Shown here: in pieces, positions 53,788 to 63,569 of the stretch
Position numbering within the stretch: position 1 is the stretch's first letter
Layout: the number at the start of each line of letters is the position of its first letter
Assembly: GCA_900455155.1 (NCBI GenBank)
Contig: UGUC01000002.1
Location: 186,001-250,000, forward strand
Source of the DNA: Providencia stuartii
Lineage (GTDB): Bacteria; Pseudomonadota; Gammaproteobacteria; Enterobacterales; Enterobacteriaceae
DNA: 64,000 bases
Reading direction: 5' to 3'
The notes under the pieces: model-generated
Database searches by the model: none
What the model was told of the DNA's origin: nothing
The model's input: the letters and a program-made list of their open reading frames with translations, nothing else
Position numbers and translations under genes: made by a program

Positions 53788-55815
53788 GTGAATATTCTTA
53801 GCTACTTACAGCGGATCGGCAGGGCATTGATGGTGCCTGTGGCTGTACTGCCAGCCGCCGCAATCCTTATGGGGATTGGATATTGGATTGACCCAGATGG
53901 GTGGGGCGCCAATAGTGCAATCGCAGCGTTACTTATTAAATCAGGCGCAGCTATTATTGATAATATGTCTGTGCTGTTTGCCATTGGTATTGCCTATGGT
54001 ATGTCGAAAGATAAAGATGGTGCAGCGGCGCTGACAGGGTTTGTGGGGTTCTTAGTGGTGACAACGCTATGTTCACCAGCTTCTTACTCCATGATTATGA
54101 ATGTTCCGCTTGAAAACGTTCCTGCTGCCTTCAATAAGATTAATAACCAGTTTGTGGGTATTCTGGTCGGTGTGCTCTCGGCTGAGCTGTATAACCGTTA
54201 TAGCGGGGTGGAATTACCTAAAGCGTTATCATTCTTTAGTGGACGTCGTCTGGTTCCAATCCTGACTTCTTTCTTAATGATTATCCTTGCTTTCATTCTA
54301 ATGTACGTATGGCCAGTCGTTTATAATGCATTAGTCTCATTCGGTGAAAGTATCAAAGATTTAGGTTCAGTGGGCGCAGGTATCTATGCCTTCTTTAACC
54401 GTTTATTAATCCCAGTTGGTCTGCACCATGCCTTGAACTCTGTATTCTGGTTTGACGTTGCAGGTATTAATGATATTCCTAATTTCCTCGGTGGCGCGAA
54501 GTCAATTGAAGAAGGTTTAGCGACGCCAGGCATCACAGGACGTTATCAAGCTGGTTTCTTCCCTATTATGATGTTTGGTCTACCAGGCGCTGCTTTGGCT
54601 ATCTACCATTGCGCTCGTCCTGAAAATAAAGCCAAAGTTGCAGGTATTATGCTTGCGGGTGCTTTTGCTGCCTTCTTTACAGGTATTACAGAGCCACTTG
54701 AATTCTCATTCATGTTTGTGGCGCCTGTACTGTATGTGATCCACGCCTTATTAACCGGTATTTCTATCTATATCTCTGCCACAATGGAGTGGATCTCAGG
54801 ATTCGGCTTTAGTGCAGGTTTAGTGGATATGTTACTGCAATCACGTAACCCTCTTGCGCTGCAATGGTGGATGTTGATTGTTCAAGGTCTCGTTTTCTTC
54901 TGTATTTACTATGTTGTTTTCCGTTTTATGATCACCAAGTTCAAACTGTTAACGCCAGGTCGTGAAGTGAGTGCAGGTGATGAAACAATTGACGGTTATG
55001 ATGAAAACTTGAGCTCAGCTGATAGCACAGATAGTGATATTCAGAAAGAAGCCCGTCAATATGTCGCAGCTGTCGGCGGAAGTGACAATATTACAGGTAT
55101 CGACGCATGTATTACTCGTCTTCGCTTGAATGTGAAAGATTCCAGTATTGTTAATGATGCGATGGCTAAACGCCTTGGTGCCTCAGGGGTTATTCGTTTG
55201 AATAAACAAAGCGTGCAAGTCATTGTAGGTACACGTGCTGAACTGGTCGCATCGGCGATGAAAGAAGTGATTGCGAAAGGCCCAATTGCAGCTTCTGCTT
55301 CAGCAACAGAAACTGAAAAAGCCAAGATAGCCGAGCCTGTGAAAACAAAAGGTGAAACAATTCTTTCACTGGTAGCACCTGTCAGTGGTGAAGTGTACTC
55401 CCTTGATGATGTGCCAGATGAAGCTTTTTCTAGTCGTATCGTTGGCGATGGTATTGCCATTAAACCAACCAGTGATGAGGTGCTTGCACCAGCATCAGGA
55501 ACCGTCGTGAAAATTTTCGAAACTAACCATGCGTTCTGTTTAGAAACAGAAAATGGTGTTGAGTTAATTGTTCACATGGGTATCGATACTGTTGCTCTAA
55601 AAGGTGAAGGTTGTGCGCGTTTAGTGGAAGAAGGTAGTGAAGTGAAAGCCGGTACACCAATTCTGAAGTTGGATATCGCTTTCCTAGAAGCTAACGCTAA
55701 ATCGATGATCAGCCCTGTTATTATCAGCAATATCGATGATTTTGCTGGTGTTGAAATTTTAGCTAACGGAAATGTGACCGCGGGTGAAACCGTGATCTAC
55801 AACGTGCTAAAATAG
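53788..55815 (+). CDS. nagE: PTS N-acetylglucosamine transporter EIICBA NagE
   Basis: Imports and phosphorylates GlcNAc. The 675 residues hold the EIIC membrane domain (1-380), EIIB with phospho-Cys at residue 441 (DACITRLRL) and EIIA with active His at about residue 596 (LIVHMGIDTV). The start codon is GTG after GGGGGAG; MNILSYLQRIGRAL matches E. coli MNILGFFQRLGRAL. It is followed by a strong terminator. Confidence 0.96.
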   Translation: MNILSYLQRIGRALMVPVAVLPAAAILMGIGYWIDPDGWGANSAIAALLIKSGAAIIDNMSVLFAIGIAYGMSKDKDGAAALTGFVGFLVVTTLCSPASYSMIMNVPLENVPAAFNKINNQFVGILVGVLSAELYNRYSGVELPKALSFFSGRRLVPILTSFLMIILAFILMYVWPVVYNALVSFGESIKDLGSVGAGIYAFFNRLLIPVGLHHALNSVFWFDVAGINDIPNFLGGAKSIEEGLATPGITGRYQAGFFPIMMFGLPGAALAIYHCARPENKAKVAGIMLAGAFAAFFTGITEPLEFSFMFVAPVLYVIHALLTGISIYISATMEWISGFGFSAGLVDMLLQSRNPLALQWWMLIVQGLVFFCIYYVVFRFMITKFKLLTPGREVSAGDETIDGYDENLSSADSTDSDIQKEARQYVAAVGGSDNITGIDACITRLRLNVKDSSIVNDAMAKRLGASGVIRLNKQSVQVIVGTRAELVASAMKEVIAKGPIAASASATETEKAKIAEPVKTKGETILSLVAPVSGEVYSLDDVPDEAFSSRIVGDGIAIKPTSDEVLAPASGTVVKIFETNHAFCLETENGVELIVHMGIDTVALKGEGCARLVEEGSEVKAGTPILKLDIAFLEANAKSMISPVIISNIDDFAGVEILANGNVTAGETVIYNVLK

Positions 55816-55845
55816 TGGTTTGCTAATCAGTTATTGACAGAGTCA

Positions 55846-55872
55846 AAGGGAGGCGTAAGCCTCCCTTTTTTA
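55846..55872 (+). terminator. Rho-independent terminator of nagE
   Basis: AAAGGGAGGC-GTAA-GCCTCCC stem-loop followed by TTTTTTATTT, about 30 bp after the stop. Confidence 0.93.
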
Positions 55873-56143
55873 TTTATATACTCAGGGCTATATAAGGGTT
55901 GCCATTATACTTCGTCGTTGTCTTACTGAAGGGGCGATACTCACCGCGCAAAGTCGCTATTATGCGTATGCGATTTCGGATTTAAAGAAAAGTTTTGATT
56001 ACAGTATCGCAATAAACACAGAAGAATCGATAACAGAAGCATTGAGCTATTTTTCAATGCTCCATGCAAAACATCATCGCAAAGTGGCCTTATGGTCATT
56101 AATTCAAGATAAAATCACTAAGTTATGGATAATTAACAACTAA
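55859..56143 (+). pseudogene. Start-less open frame, remnant of an unknown gene
   Basis: A frame open for 94 codons to TAA 56141-56143 encodes coding-like sequence (LRRCLTEGAILTAQSRYYAY, EALSYFSMLHAKHHRKVALW). Its first ATG comes only near the end and its 5' side runs into the nagE terminator. No ribosome site is present. I read it as the 3' part of a gene truncated by rearrangement; no family recognised. Confidence 0.4.
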
Positions 56144-56252
56144 TTTATCTATAACAATAAAGTATAGCCGAAACCATACTGCAAATTGGCGGCTTGATTT
56201 GGCATAAGAATAATATCCCAACTATTCTTATGCTCTTCACGTGACAATGAGA

Positions 56253-56327
56253 CTACTCATGACAGTCAGCATCGCAGTGACAAACCGGAAAGAAACATTT
56301 TTCACACATAAAATAGGTATCAACCAT
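56253..56327 (-). CDS. Possible 24-residue cysteine-rich small protein
   Basis: The minus strand has AAGGA 6 bp before an ATG and a 24-codon frame rich in metal ligands: CEKC, then CHCDADCHE, five Cys and two His in total. An 11-bp inverted repeat (56202-56212 with 56223-56233) lies just downstream as a possible terminator. The good ribosome site and clustered Cys argue for a real peptide; the short length argues for caution. Confidence 0.35.
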   Translation of the reverse strand: MVDTYFMCEKCFFPVCHCDADCHE

Positions 56328-56859
56328 TAAATTTCCTTACATTACCTTTCTAATTGATAACATACAACACAGCCTTGAATGCGCCAACATGGCTTCTTAA
56401 GTCCGTCTTCACTCCAAATTATTTCATTCTGTTACCTTACAATACATTTTATGTCTAATTCGGCTAGTTAATAATGCTCATTATGCGTATTTGTGACTAC
56501 ATAAGAGAAATTGATAAAAATAATTGCTGACTTAATCCTTAATTCCTATAATTTGAACACTATATTTAGGATATGGACGTTTGGATTCAAGCGGTCCATC
56601 AATTGCATTCATCATTTGATGGGCCACGGGTTATTTTTAAGTGCCATTTTTTATTAATTTGGATTGATTTGTCAGGACAGTATTAGCGTATTTTAACCTT
56701 ATGAGCCTTGGGTGACGGCTAAGGGCGGTAGCGTATCAAAATATCAGAAATGCTTTACTTTCCAAATTTGAGTGAATACATCACCTCGCCGCCGAATTGT
56801 TTCGGGAAAATGAATCATCATAATGCCAATTGCTTTTGCTTAAATAAAAGGATCATCGA
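56328..56859. other. Leader region before the tssK remnant
   Basis: 530 bp, AT-rich, with no recognised gene. It may be the old promoter/leader of a type VI secretion gene block, since the tssK remnant begins directly after an AAGGATCATCGA ribosome site. Confidence 0.4.
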
Positions 56860-57807
56860 ATGAAAATTTACCGCCCATTATGGAATGAAGGCGCATTGCT
56901 CTCTCCGCAACAATTTCAACAGCAAGCGTAATGGGAGGCTTTCACTAACCAAGGTGTTTCAGGTTTATCCTCTCCCTTTAACTGGGGAGTCGAAAAAGTT
57001 GAACTGGATGAGTCATTTTTGTCGTCAGGTCGTTTACAAGTTCATCAACTAAGGGCATGGCTGCCGGATGGGGCGTTAATAGATACCCAAGTCAGTGATA
57101 TCACTCCAGAGCCCCGAGAGTTACATTCGGCTCCGTTATCCCAAACAGACAGCATTGTGCTGGCCTTGCCACTCCTTCAACAAGGGATCATCAATGTTCA
57201 GAAAAAAGGGGGCTTTTCTGAACGTTCCCTTCGTTATCAGGAAGAGTGGGTGAATGTGCCGGATGTGTTTGGTCAGGATGATGAATCCATGGCAGTTGCC
57301 CGTTTTAATATTGCTGTCCGTTTTCAGCATGAAAATAATGATGCGTGGCAAACGTGTCCTATTGCACGCCTAACTCGTGATGGTCAAGGTGGCTGGGCAA
57401 TAGATAGAACATTTATTCCCCCCATGACGCAATTTTCAGCAAGCCGAGAATTACAGGAACGGTTAGCGTTGCTGAATCGCCAAATACGCTCCCGTTGCCA
57501 ACGACTGATGTCCATGCGCCGTGAGAGCAATGAACGTTTAGCTGATTTTGCCGTTGCCGATGTTTCCTTATTTTGGTTGTTAAACGCCTTAAACTCCCAT
57601 GCTAATGTCCTCATGAGTTATGAACGCTACCCACAGCGCCACCCTGGAATCATTTGGGCTGAGTTGACGCGTCTGGCGGGGAGTTTATTAACCTTTTTGC
57701 TAGAGCATGATCTCGCGACCATTCCTGCCTATGTCTATGACTCACTGGAAAATACGTTCCCGCTTTTGTTTAGCTTGCTCAGTACCAATACTTATGTGAC
57801 ACTATGA
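56860..57807 (+). pseudogene. tssK: T6SS baseplate protein TssK, nonsense-mutated and truncated
   Basis: The frame from ATG 56860 reads MKIYRPLWNEGALLSPQQFQ, the TssK/ImpJ N-terminus. TAA at 56929-56931 interrupts QQQA-stop-WEAF, where CAA or CGN is expected, so a single C-to-T change could explain it. The frame resumes through VERVE-like and LARLTRDGQGGWAIDRTFIPP segments and SLLTFLLEHDLATIPAY. It stops at TGA after about 315 codons, some 130 short of full TssK. No other core T6SS gene is present in the window. It is a recombination remnant of a T6SS cluster. Confidence 0.85.
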
Positions 57808-58034
57808 TTAAGACGTGAAATAAACGCAAGTGATATAGATTGGGACTATTATATTGACGCCCAAGTCATCTGTGAGGACTGGTTGGAAAATATAAATGTA
57901 AAATATATCGAAGTGTCAAATGATAAAGCAAAGCTAAAGCTTATTTTAGGTGAAAAAACTGTAGCTCACTATATTTCATTACTTTATCGAAAGATTTAAA
58001 TGGCTGGAAAATTGACTCAGTAGAATCTTTTTAA
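57808..58034 (+). pseudogene. DUF3828-like exported-protein fragment, frameshifted
   Basis: Directly after the tssK stop and in the same frame lies IDWDYYIDAQVICEDWLENI and LKLILGEKTVAHY. After a shift near 57990 it continues LSKDLNGWKIDSVE and stops at 58034. The pattern (DxDYYIDAQ, WKIDSV near the end) resembles the DUF3828 family. The N-terminal half with its signal peptide is missing, so this is the acceptor side of the junction that cut tssK. Confidence 0.55.
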
Positions 58035-58067
58035 AAGAAAATTTATATAAATAAAGTGGTGAGTTAA

Positions 58068-58636
58068 ATGGTCGATTTAGAAAAATCAATAATCTTATTA
58101 AATAGTGAAGCGGATAGAGTCGCATCTGAAAATTTAAGAAGATTCAAAAGTGGATAAAAGTCGAAACAGACAAACAACAGCAAAAATACTATTTTTTACC
58201 CGAGCATCTAGGGTATTTTCCAAAACAGATTGATATCAGTGACACAGATAAAGATAAAATCGGCTCACTGATAAAGCGTGTTGAAGAAATTCAAGCCGAT
58301 GAAACAAAACAAGCGGAATACCAAAATATTACCCAACATGCGCTTTTTCTGTCGCGTTATGATTTAGAGAAAATAGGCTTTAGGGCCTTAAAACTGAATG
58401 TAGACATGGTTAATGAACCAGATTTAGCATTAAATCCAGAGTATTCATTGTTCATTTTAATTGATGAATTTAAATATGGTGAATTTACAGGTAAGAAAAT
58501 AACCGATTATATTAATGAGTCTAAAACTGATTTTTATAATGCAAGAAAGTGTATCAATGGTCTGGACCAAGCAGATCAAATAAAAGGCTTTGCAGAGGAT
58601 TACTTGGAAAAACTAAATAATGGTTTATTGTCATGA
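58068..58636 (+). pseudogene. C-terminal part of a lysozyme/GH-like muralytic protein (probable T6SS effector), frameshifted
   Basis: The second frame contains LKLNVDMVNEPDLALNPEY, GEFTGKKITDYINESKTDFY and ARKCINGLDQADQIKGFAED, a block I associate with the C-terminal half of phage/T6SS peptidoglycan hydrolases (NPDLAL, FTGKKLSDY, NARRIINGTDKAE). The catalytic N-terminal half is absent. A short first frame from ATG 58068 (MVDLEKSIILLNSEADRVA) joins it if one A is restored near 58137. The last four bases overlap the DUF4087 gene (ATGA), suggesting an effector/immunity couple. Confidence 0.55.
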
Positions 58637-59040
58637 AAAAAATTTATTTGATATATCTCCTTCTATTTATGCAATTTTCTGCACATGGGCAAGAGATTCG
58701 TTGTGGCTGGTTAGATAATCCTACACCAGGAAATCTTTGGCTTATCGATCGTGATGCGGAGTGGAATATATCTCAGCAAGGAGGACGAGAATCGGAAGGA
58801 ATTGAAAAAATTATTGATAATTCTATTGACTCTTCAGAAGTAATTCACACTAACGGTAACTATGGTGTCAGGTGTGCTTGTTTATCTGTAGAGGTTGATA
58901 AAAAATCTAGAAACATTATAAAGATATACTCTTTCGACTTGCTGAAAATTAAACAATGCCGTAATGATAAAAAAATACAAAAATTTTATCAACTAGACTT
59001 AATAGAGATTAGACGCTTAATTCTGTTTCTTAATATTTGA
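58633..59040 (+). CDS. DUF4087 exported protein, candidate immunity protein
   Basis: The 135 residues have a signal peptide (ending AHGQ) and the DUF4087 signature: RCGWLDNPTPGNLWLIDRD, WNISQQGG and TNGNYGVRCACL. The family has no known activity. Periplasmic location and the 4-bp overlap with a muralytic-effector tail fit an immunity role, as inference. A broken second copy is at 63158. RBS-like TGGT context only; translation is probably coupled. Confidence 0.8.
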   Translation: MKKIYLIYLLLFMQFSAHGQEIRCGWLDNPTPGNLWLIDRDAEWNISQQGGRESEGIEKIIDNSIDSSEVIHTNGNYGVRCACLSVEVDKKSRNIIKIYSFDLLKIKQCRNDKKIQKFYQLDLIEIRRLILFLNI

Positions 59041-59072
59041 AACGCCTATTTATCTTAAATAATGGTTAGTAA

Positions 59073-59856
59073 ATGAGATTTTTCTTATTATTATATCTTT
59101 CCTTTTTTTCAATAAACTCAATGGCAAGTTGTGCTAATTTATCGAGTAGTTCAGGTTTTAAACAAGAGATTAATACGCGGACTGTCTTAAGAAAAACAAA
59201 TTTTCATTTGAGCCCTGTTTATAATAAAGAAGTGGCTGGTTTATTTATTATAAAAGGCGATACTTTTACATCATATTTAAAAAGTGATAATTTTTTATTT
59301 GGAAACTATAAGGCTGTAGATGGCAGAATATCAAGTGGATGGATTAGTGGAATTGATCTTGAAAAACTAAGCAATGAACAAAAGGCCAATGAGAATATAT
59401 CATCTAACGATTTTAAATTTTTCACTTCATATAAAGAAATAACGCTTGGCGATTATTATCCCGAATTTTATAATTATTGGGGGGAAATGTGAAATTAATA
59501 AGCAGCCTGACATTGGAATTACAGGTAACTTCGAAGAAATAAATGGTATAAACTATAAATACTTTGACCACTATTGGGATGGACTTTATATTAAAACATC
59601 AAATATTAATCGTGAACAATTAAAAAATGATTTCGATTGGTACCACATTACTGAAATTAATGTTTTAAATGATAAATATATGACAAATCATGGTATTTAT
59701 GTTGGTATGAAGGAAAATGAAATCGTTAATGCCTATGGTGATTGTCATAAAAAAAATAGTAATTCATGTAGTTATAGTTACAAAAATAATAAATTAACAT
59801 TTAATATATCAAATGGAGTGATTACTAGCATTGATATGGAAGAGTTACCATTATGA
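59073..59856 (+). pseudogene. Exported protein with SH3-like N-domain and a YG/C-domain, frameshifted
   Basis: Signal peptide (ending SMASC), then a region resembling bacterial SH3 (RTVLRKTNFHLSPVYNKEVAG), then after a break at G6 (59470-59475 region; G5 restores NYWGKCEINKQ) a domain ending GIYVGMKENEIVNAYGDCHK, SCSYSYKNNKLTFNISNGVI, SIDMEEL. The last block recurs in the gene at 60355. About 260 residues when joined. No database family comes to mind. Very AT-rich. Confidence 0.65.
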
Positions 59857-59955
59857 TTTAAGGTATTTATGGGAATCAATGTGATTATGGCTATTTATTA
59901 GTCATTCTTCTTCTGCCAAGTTTTACTGACATTCTAATTTACAAAGGAGGAGCTA

Positions 59956-60318
59956 ATGAATAAGTACAGGATAAATATACTAATTTTATTATCGCTATCT
60001 TTATTCACATTAAATTCTCTAGCTGCAATAAGTTGTACATCAAGTATCTCAGATTATCCCTACAATACAAATCAGGAACCAATCGCTGAAAAGGTGCAAT
60101 CAAATGGTCGAGTATATTTTATTCTTCCCCCAATGTTAACTGTAAAGAAAAAGATCTTTTTTTAATCAAGGATGATCTCGTTAATGCTTATGTTATTTAC
60201 AATGATTTTACCTCTATAATTTATTTGGATAAAAAAGGTAATGTTCTGACGAAATGGATAATCTCTGATCGGTTAACTCCGACAGGAACAGGGATAGGGC
60301 CTTCTGATGGAAAATAAG
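59956..60318 (+). pseudogene. Small exported protein, frameshifted
   Basis: GGAGGAG before ATG 59956, a signal peptide (ending SLAAISC), then a break at T4 after VYF. One more T gives VYFYSSPNVNCKEKDLFLIK and continues to GIGPSDGK-stop at 60318, about 120 residues. It parallels the N-terminal half of the next gene (AYFYNAS, DECRRNDFVIFKDNL, YVVYLDKK, KWI), so the two are tandem paralogues. Confidence 0.65.
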
Positions 60319-60354
60319 TAACAAGTTTCATACTATATATCTATAAATTAATCA

Positions 60355-61231
60355 TTAATTCCAAGGCGAAAAATTTAGTTATTGGTATTGCACTCCTATG
60401 GCCCACTTTAGCCTATGCCCAGAAAAGTTGTGACTATGCACTTAGTACTCCTACAGCTTCTAATCACAGAGAACTAGCTAAAATCGTTTCTCCAAGTAGA
60501 GCCTATTTTTATAACGCATCTAGTGGATGAATGTCGTCGAAATGATTTTGTTATATTTAAAGATAATCTAGTCGTTTTAGATAAAGGTAAAGAGTTTAGC
60601 TATGTCGTGTATTTAGATAAAAAATTCAAATATGACAAATGGATTTATCAAGAATGAAAATTTGTCAAAAGTAGAATTATCATCTTGTGTCAATGAAAAT
60701 GATTTTACCGTCAATGTTCATAATTTAAATTTTAAATTGAATGAATCAACCAGTACAGTAAAGAGTGATGTATTAGCATCAACAGGTCAAGAGCCATCAC
60801 TATTCTATATTGGGCAGAATGACAACGGAATAACGTCGTTTGCTTTAGATTATAAGTATAATGACCAGGTTTTCATCTACTTATCTACATTGAATAGTGA
60901 TGTGTATAATCTTGATGAAGAAACTATCACTCAAATGAATTTTAATATACCCAATCAGTTTACCTCTAGAGGCGCTGGTATTGGTAGCCATTTTAATGAT
61001 GTAATACAAAAATATGGGCATTGCGGTGTTATAGAGCAACGCTCTGATAGTACAGCGATAACCTATACTTATTTTGACAAGTCTCTAGTTTTCACAATAA
61101 AAGAAGATAAGGTTATAGATATCAATTATTTAACCTTGCCATGGGCGGTTTATATTCTGATTCGTATAAATTTACATGAAAATACACCTCTTAATTTTAA
61201 CTTTTTTATTTTATTCTTTTTATGCTTATAG
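60355..61231 (+). pseudogene. Paralogue of the preceding exported protein with an added C-domain, multiple disruptions
   Basis: The frame opens with NSKAKNLVIGIALL and a signal peptide ending AYAQKSC but no standard start codon; ATT-AAT occupies the expected ATG. It breaks at TCTAGTGGATGA (60524-60530 area) and again near 60650, where a third frame carries NENLSKVELSSCVNENDF to GAGIGSHFNDVIQKYGHCG and YFDKSLVFTIKEDKVIDI. That last block matches the C-domain of the gene at 59073. The written end overlaps the next gene by 56 bp; the true end may be earlier. Confidence 0.5.
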
Positions 61232-61835
61232 TAATGACGGTAAAGCTATATCTGTAGTCTATCAATACATGAAAAATAAATTACCTGAAATGGAGGCCTG
61301 TGTTTCCTATCAATTGTATCAAGAGGATGAAGATTTTCATTACATAAAAGTCAGAACTGAAAATAAAAATAAATCGTGTGCTGGGGATCCTAATATATCG
61401 GTGACTTTATTTAATTTTAAAATATCAAAAGTAGATAACCAATTATATAAAGAAGATCAGTTAGGTATTAATGGTTATCAACCAATTAACGATGAGAGTC
61501 AATATGTCCACGGTGCATATTCATATGAACACAGAGGTGAAAAACTTATAGATGGTACGACGTCATTTATTAACTGGACGTTCAATTTTATTGATAATAA
61601 AACCGTGAATTTATCCATAATATCTTGGCACGCCCCTTTTCGGTGCGATGGAAATTATGATATCCAGCATAATAAAAATGAAATTGAATTGATTTACAAT
61701 AAAAATAATGAGGATGAGTGTGACGAAAACCCACCACAATTTACCATTAAAAGGGCTAATGGTAAATATTTTGTAAAAAGCCCATTATTCTACAATGACA
61801 TTTGGCATCCTCTGAAAAGACTACCTAGAAACTAA
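61176..61835 (+). CDS. Exported hypothetical protein
   Basis: 219 residues with a signal peptide (MKIHLLILTFLFYSFYAYSN) and an intact frame. The mature part has paired cysteines (EACVSY, KSCAGD, FRCDGN, DECDEN) and WTFNFIDNKTVNLSI beta-rich segments. No family recognised. Size, export signal and neighbours match the surrounding immunity-like genes. Confidence 0.65.
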   Translation: MKIHLLILTFLFYSFYAYSNDGKAISVVYQYMKNKLPEMEACVSYQLYQEDEDFHYIKVRTENKNKSCAGDPNISVTLFNFKISKVDNQLYKEDQLGINGYQPINDESQYVHGAYSYEHRGEKLIDGTTSFINWTFNFIDNKTVNLSIISWHAPFRCDGNYDIQHNKNEIELIYNKNNEDECDENPPQFTIKRANGKYFVKSPLFYNDIWHPLKRLPRN

Positions 61836-62176
61836 TCGAATGAACAGGGCTGTTTTCCCCGTAATAGCATCGATATTCATTGTATTCAGTTATGGCACAA
61901 GATCTGAATGTCCGGCCATCTGTGTAACATATGCATCTGTTGATGTTTTTATATTTGTTTAATGCATGGGATGGCGCAAGTATGATGTCAATTAGGAATA
62001 AGTGTGATATTAATGATTTTATGCCCGAAATCACAAGATGTTTTTTGTGTTCTTATATTAAAATACAATAAAGAGGAACTGCTAAATCTAATAATGGAAA
62101 GGAAAATTAATTATGCACTAAAAATAGTTAGCGTTCCACTAGGGATTATAGAAAAAATAGCTAGCGGGGATTACTA
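61836..62176. other. Gap with small frames of uncertain status
   Basis: Holds a 69-codon minus-strand frame (61825-62034; RCICYTDGRTFRSCAI, Cys-rich, no clear ribosome site) and a short plus frame MERKINYALKIVSVPLGIIE near 62095-62176. Neither is recognised. The plus frame may be a remnant. Confidence 0.35.
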
Positions 62177-62587
62177 GTGAGTAGAATAATTGTACTTTTA
62201 TGCTTTATTTCATTATCAACATTCGCAAATTCTAACTATGGGACTTGGAGTGTTGAATGTAATAGCGATGATGCATTTCATATCACATTGAAAGGTAACG
62301 ATACACCTTTGGTTATAAATAACAATCAAATTATCATATCCATTCATTCTAAAAAAATTAATAATAATATAGAAGTATATTATGATAATATCATTGATTT
62401 GGGTGCTGGTGGAATGAAATTAGACTGGGGTAATGTTAGTAACTCAAAAGTAGTTGCAAACATTATTTTAAATGAAAATACAGGGTATATGAAATGGTAT
62501 GGATTTTTTGATAAAAAAACAAATACATTCTTTTGGAATGCAGAGCCTGATTTTGTTCAAAAAATTTTGAAAAAAATGGAATCATAA
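62177..62587 (+). CDS. Small exported hypothetical protein
   Basis: 136 residues from GTG 62177 (MSRIIVLLCFISLSTFANS signal peptide, cleavage near FANS). The mature part reads GTWSVECNSDDAFHITLKG and ends WYGFFDKKTNTFFWNAEPDF, a small beta-rich protein. No family recognised. Intact frame. Confidence 0.65.
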   Translation: MSRIIVLLCFISLSTFANSNYGTWSVECNSDDAFHITLKGNDTPLVINNNQIIISIHSKKINNNIEVYYDNIIDLGAGGMKLDWGNVSNSKVVANIILNENTGYMKWYGFFDKKTNTFFWNAEPDFVQKILKKMES

Positions 62588-62621
62588 CAATTTACAGATG
62601 CGATATTTGAAGCTACCTCCA

Positions 62622-63066
62622 ATGAACGCTAAAAATAGTGTACTTCTCATGCTATGTATAGCATTTACAACAAGTGCTAATGTTGATTATGAAAAATTTT
62701 GCAGTAAAAAATGTTTATTCCCAACCTAATCATAAATTAGTAGAGCCTTCAAGTGGTAATGAACTCTTAGACTCTATTAGGTCTAAGGAGTCTTTTTTGC
62801 CCGCTAATTTCTCGGGGCATTATCGAATATATACATTTGGTTGTGGCGGCGGAGCACTTTGTGGTGAGGTTTTAGATATTAGTTCAGGTTTAGTTGTAGC
62901 AATGCTTCCTGATGAGTATTTAGTAACGAATCACATCGATGATTTAAAAATAGAATTCAATGTAAATAGCTCTTTAATATATATCGAGGGGGATTTATCT
63001 AATGATAATGAAAAAATAAAATCATACTACTCATTCTTTAATAATAAATTTCATATAGTTAAGTGA
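62622..63066 (+). pseudogene. Exported GCGGG-motif protein, frameshifted
   Basis: Signal peptide MNAKNSVLLMLCIAFTTSAN in one frame, then a break at T4 after GAAAAA. T3 restores YEKFAVKNVYSQPNHKLVEP. The body has PANFSGHYRIYTFGCGGGALCGEVLDISSG, resembling small periplasmic proteins with a NFAGHY...GCG pattern. Joined length is about 147 residues. An in-frame ATG at 62598 is an alternative start; neither has a good ribosome site. Confidence 0.6.
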
Positions 63067-63157
63067 ATTCTTATATAAATTTAGAACCTTATTTTAGTTT
63101 GCGACTTATTTATATTAAAGTAATAATCAGGTGTTGCTGTAAGTAATATTTATTGTC

Positions 63158-63509
63158 ATGAAAAAATTTATTTGATATTAATTATACAATTTTCTGCGCA
63201 TGGGAAAGAAATTCGCTGTGGCCGGTTAGATAACCCCTCACCGAGAAATTTTTGGCTTATCGATCGCATGCTGAATGGAATATATCTCAGCAAGGAGGGC
63301 GTGAATCGGAAGGAATTGAAAAAATTATTGATAATTCTATTGACCCTTCAGAAATAATTTACACTAACGGTAACTATGGTGTCAGGTGTGCCTGTTTATC
63401 TGTAGAGGTTGATAATAAATCAAAAACAATTATAAAGATATACTCTTTTGATCTGCTTAAAATCAAACAATGCCGTGATGATAAAAAAATACAACATTTT
63501 ATCAATTAA
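63158..63509 (+). pseudogene. Second DUF4087 copy, two -1 frameshifts
   Basis: A near copy of the gene at 58633, upstream bases included (TTATTGTCATGAAAAAA). It has A6 for A7 right after the start and lacks a G in CTTATCGATCG(G)ATGC. With both restored it encodes RCGRLDNPSPRNFWLIDR, WNISQQGGRESEGIEK and TNGNYGVRCACL. It is a duplicated immunity-like gene, decayed or mis-sequenced. Confidence 0.75.
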
Positions 63510-63569
63510 ACTTAATGGTGATTATGCTTTGATATTACTGACTTAGTAGAAAACTAAGTGATAATAGTC

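Noticed and set aside
55056..55460. Minus-strand 134-codon frame within nagE
   Set aside because: Shadow of the EIIB/EIIA linker region; Ser/Thr/Ala-rich translation typical of antisense frames.
61825..62034. Minus-strand 69-codon Cys-rich frame
   Set aside because: No ribosome site and opposite to the whole array. Not called as a gene, though the Cys pattern deserves a conservation check.
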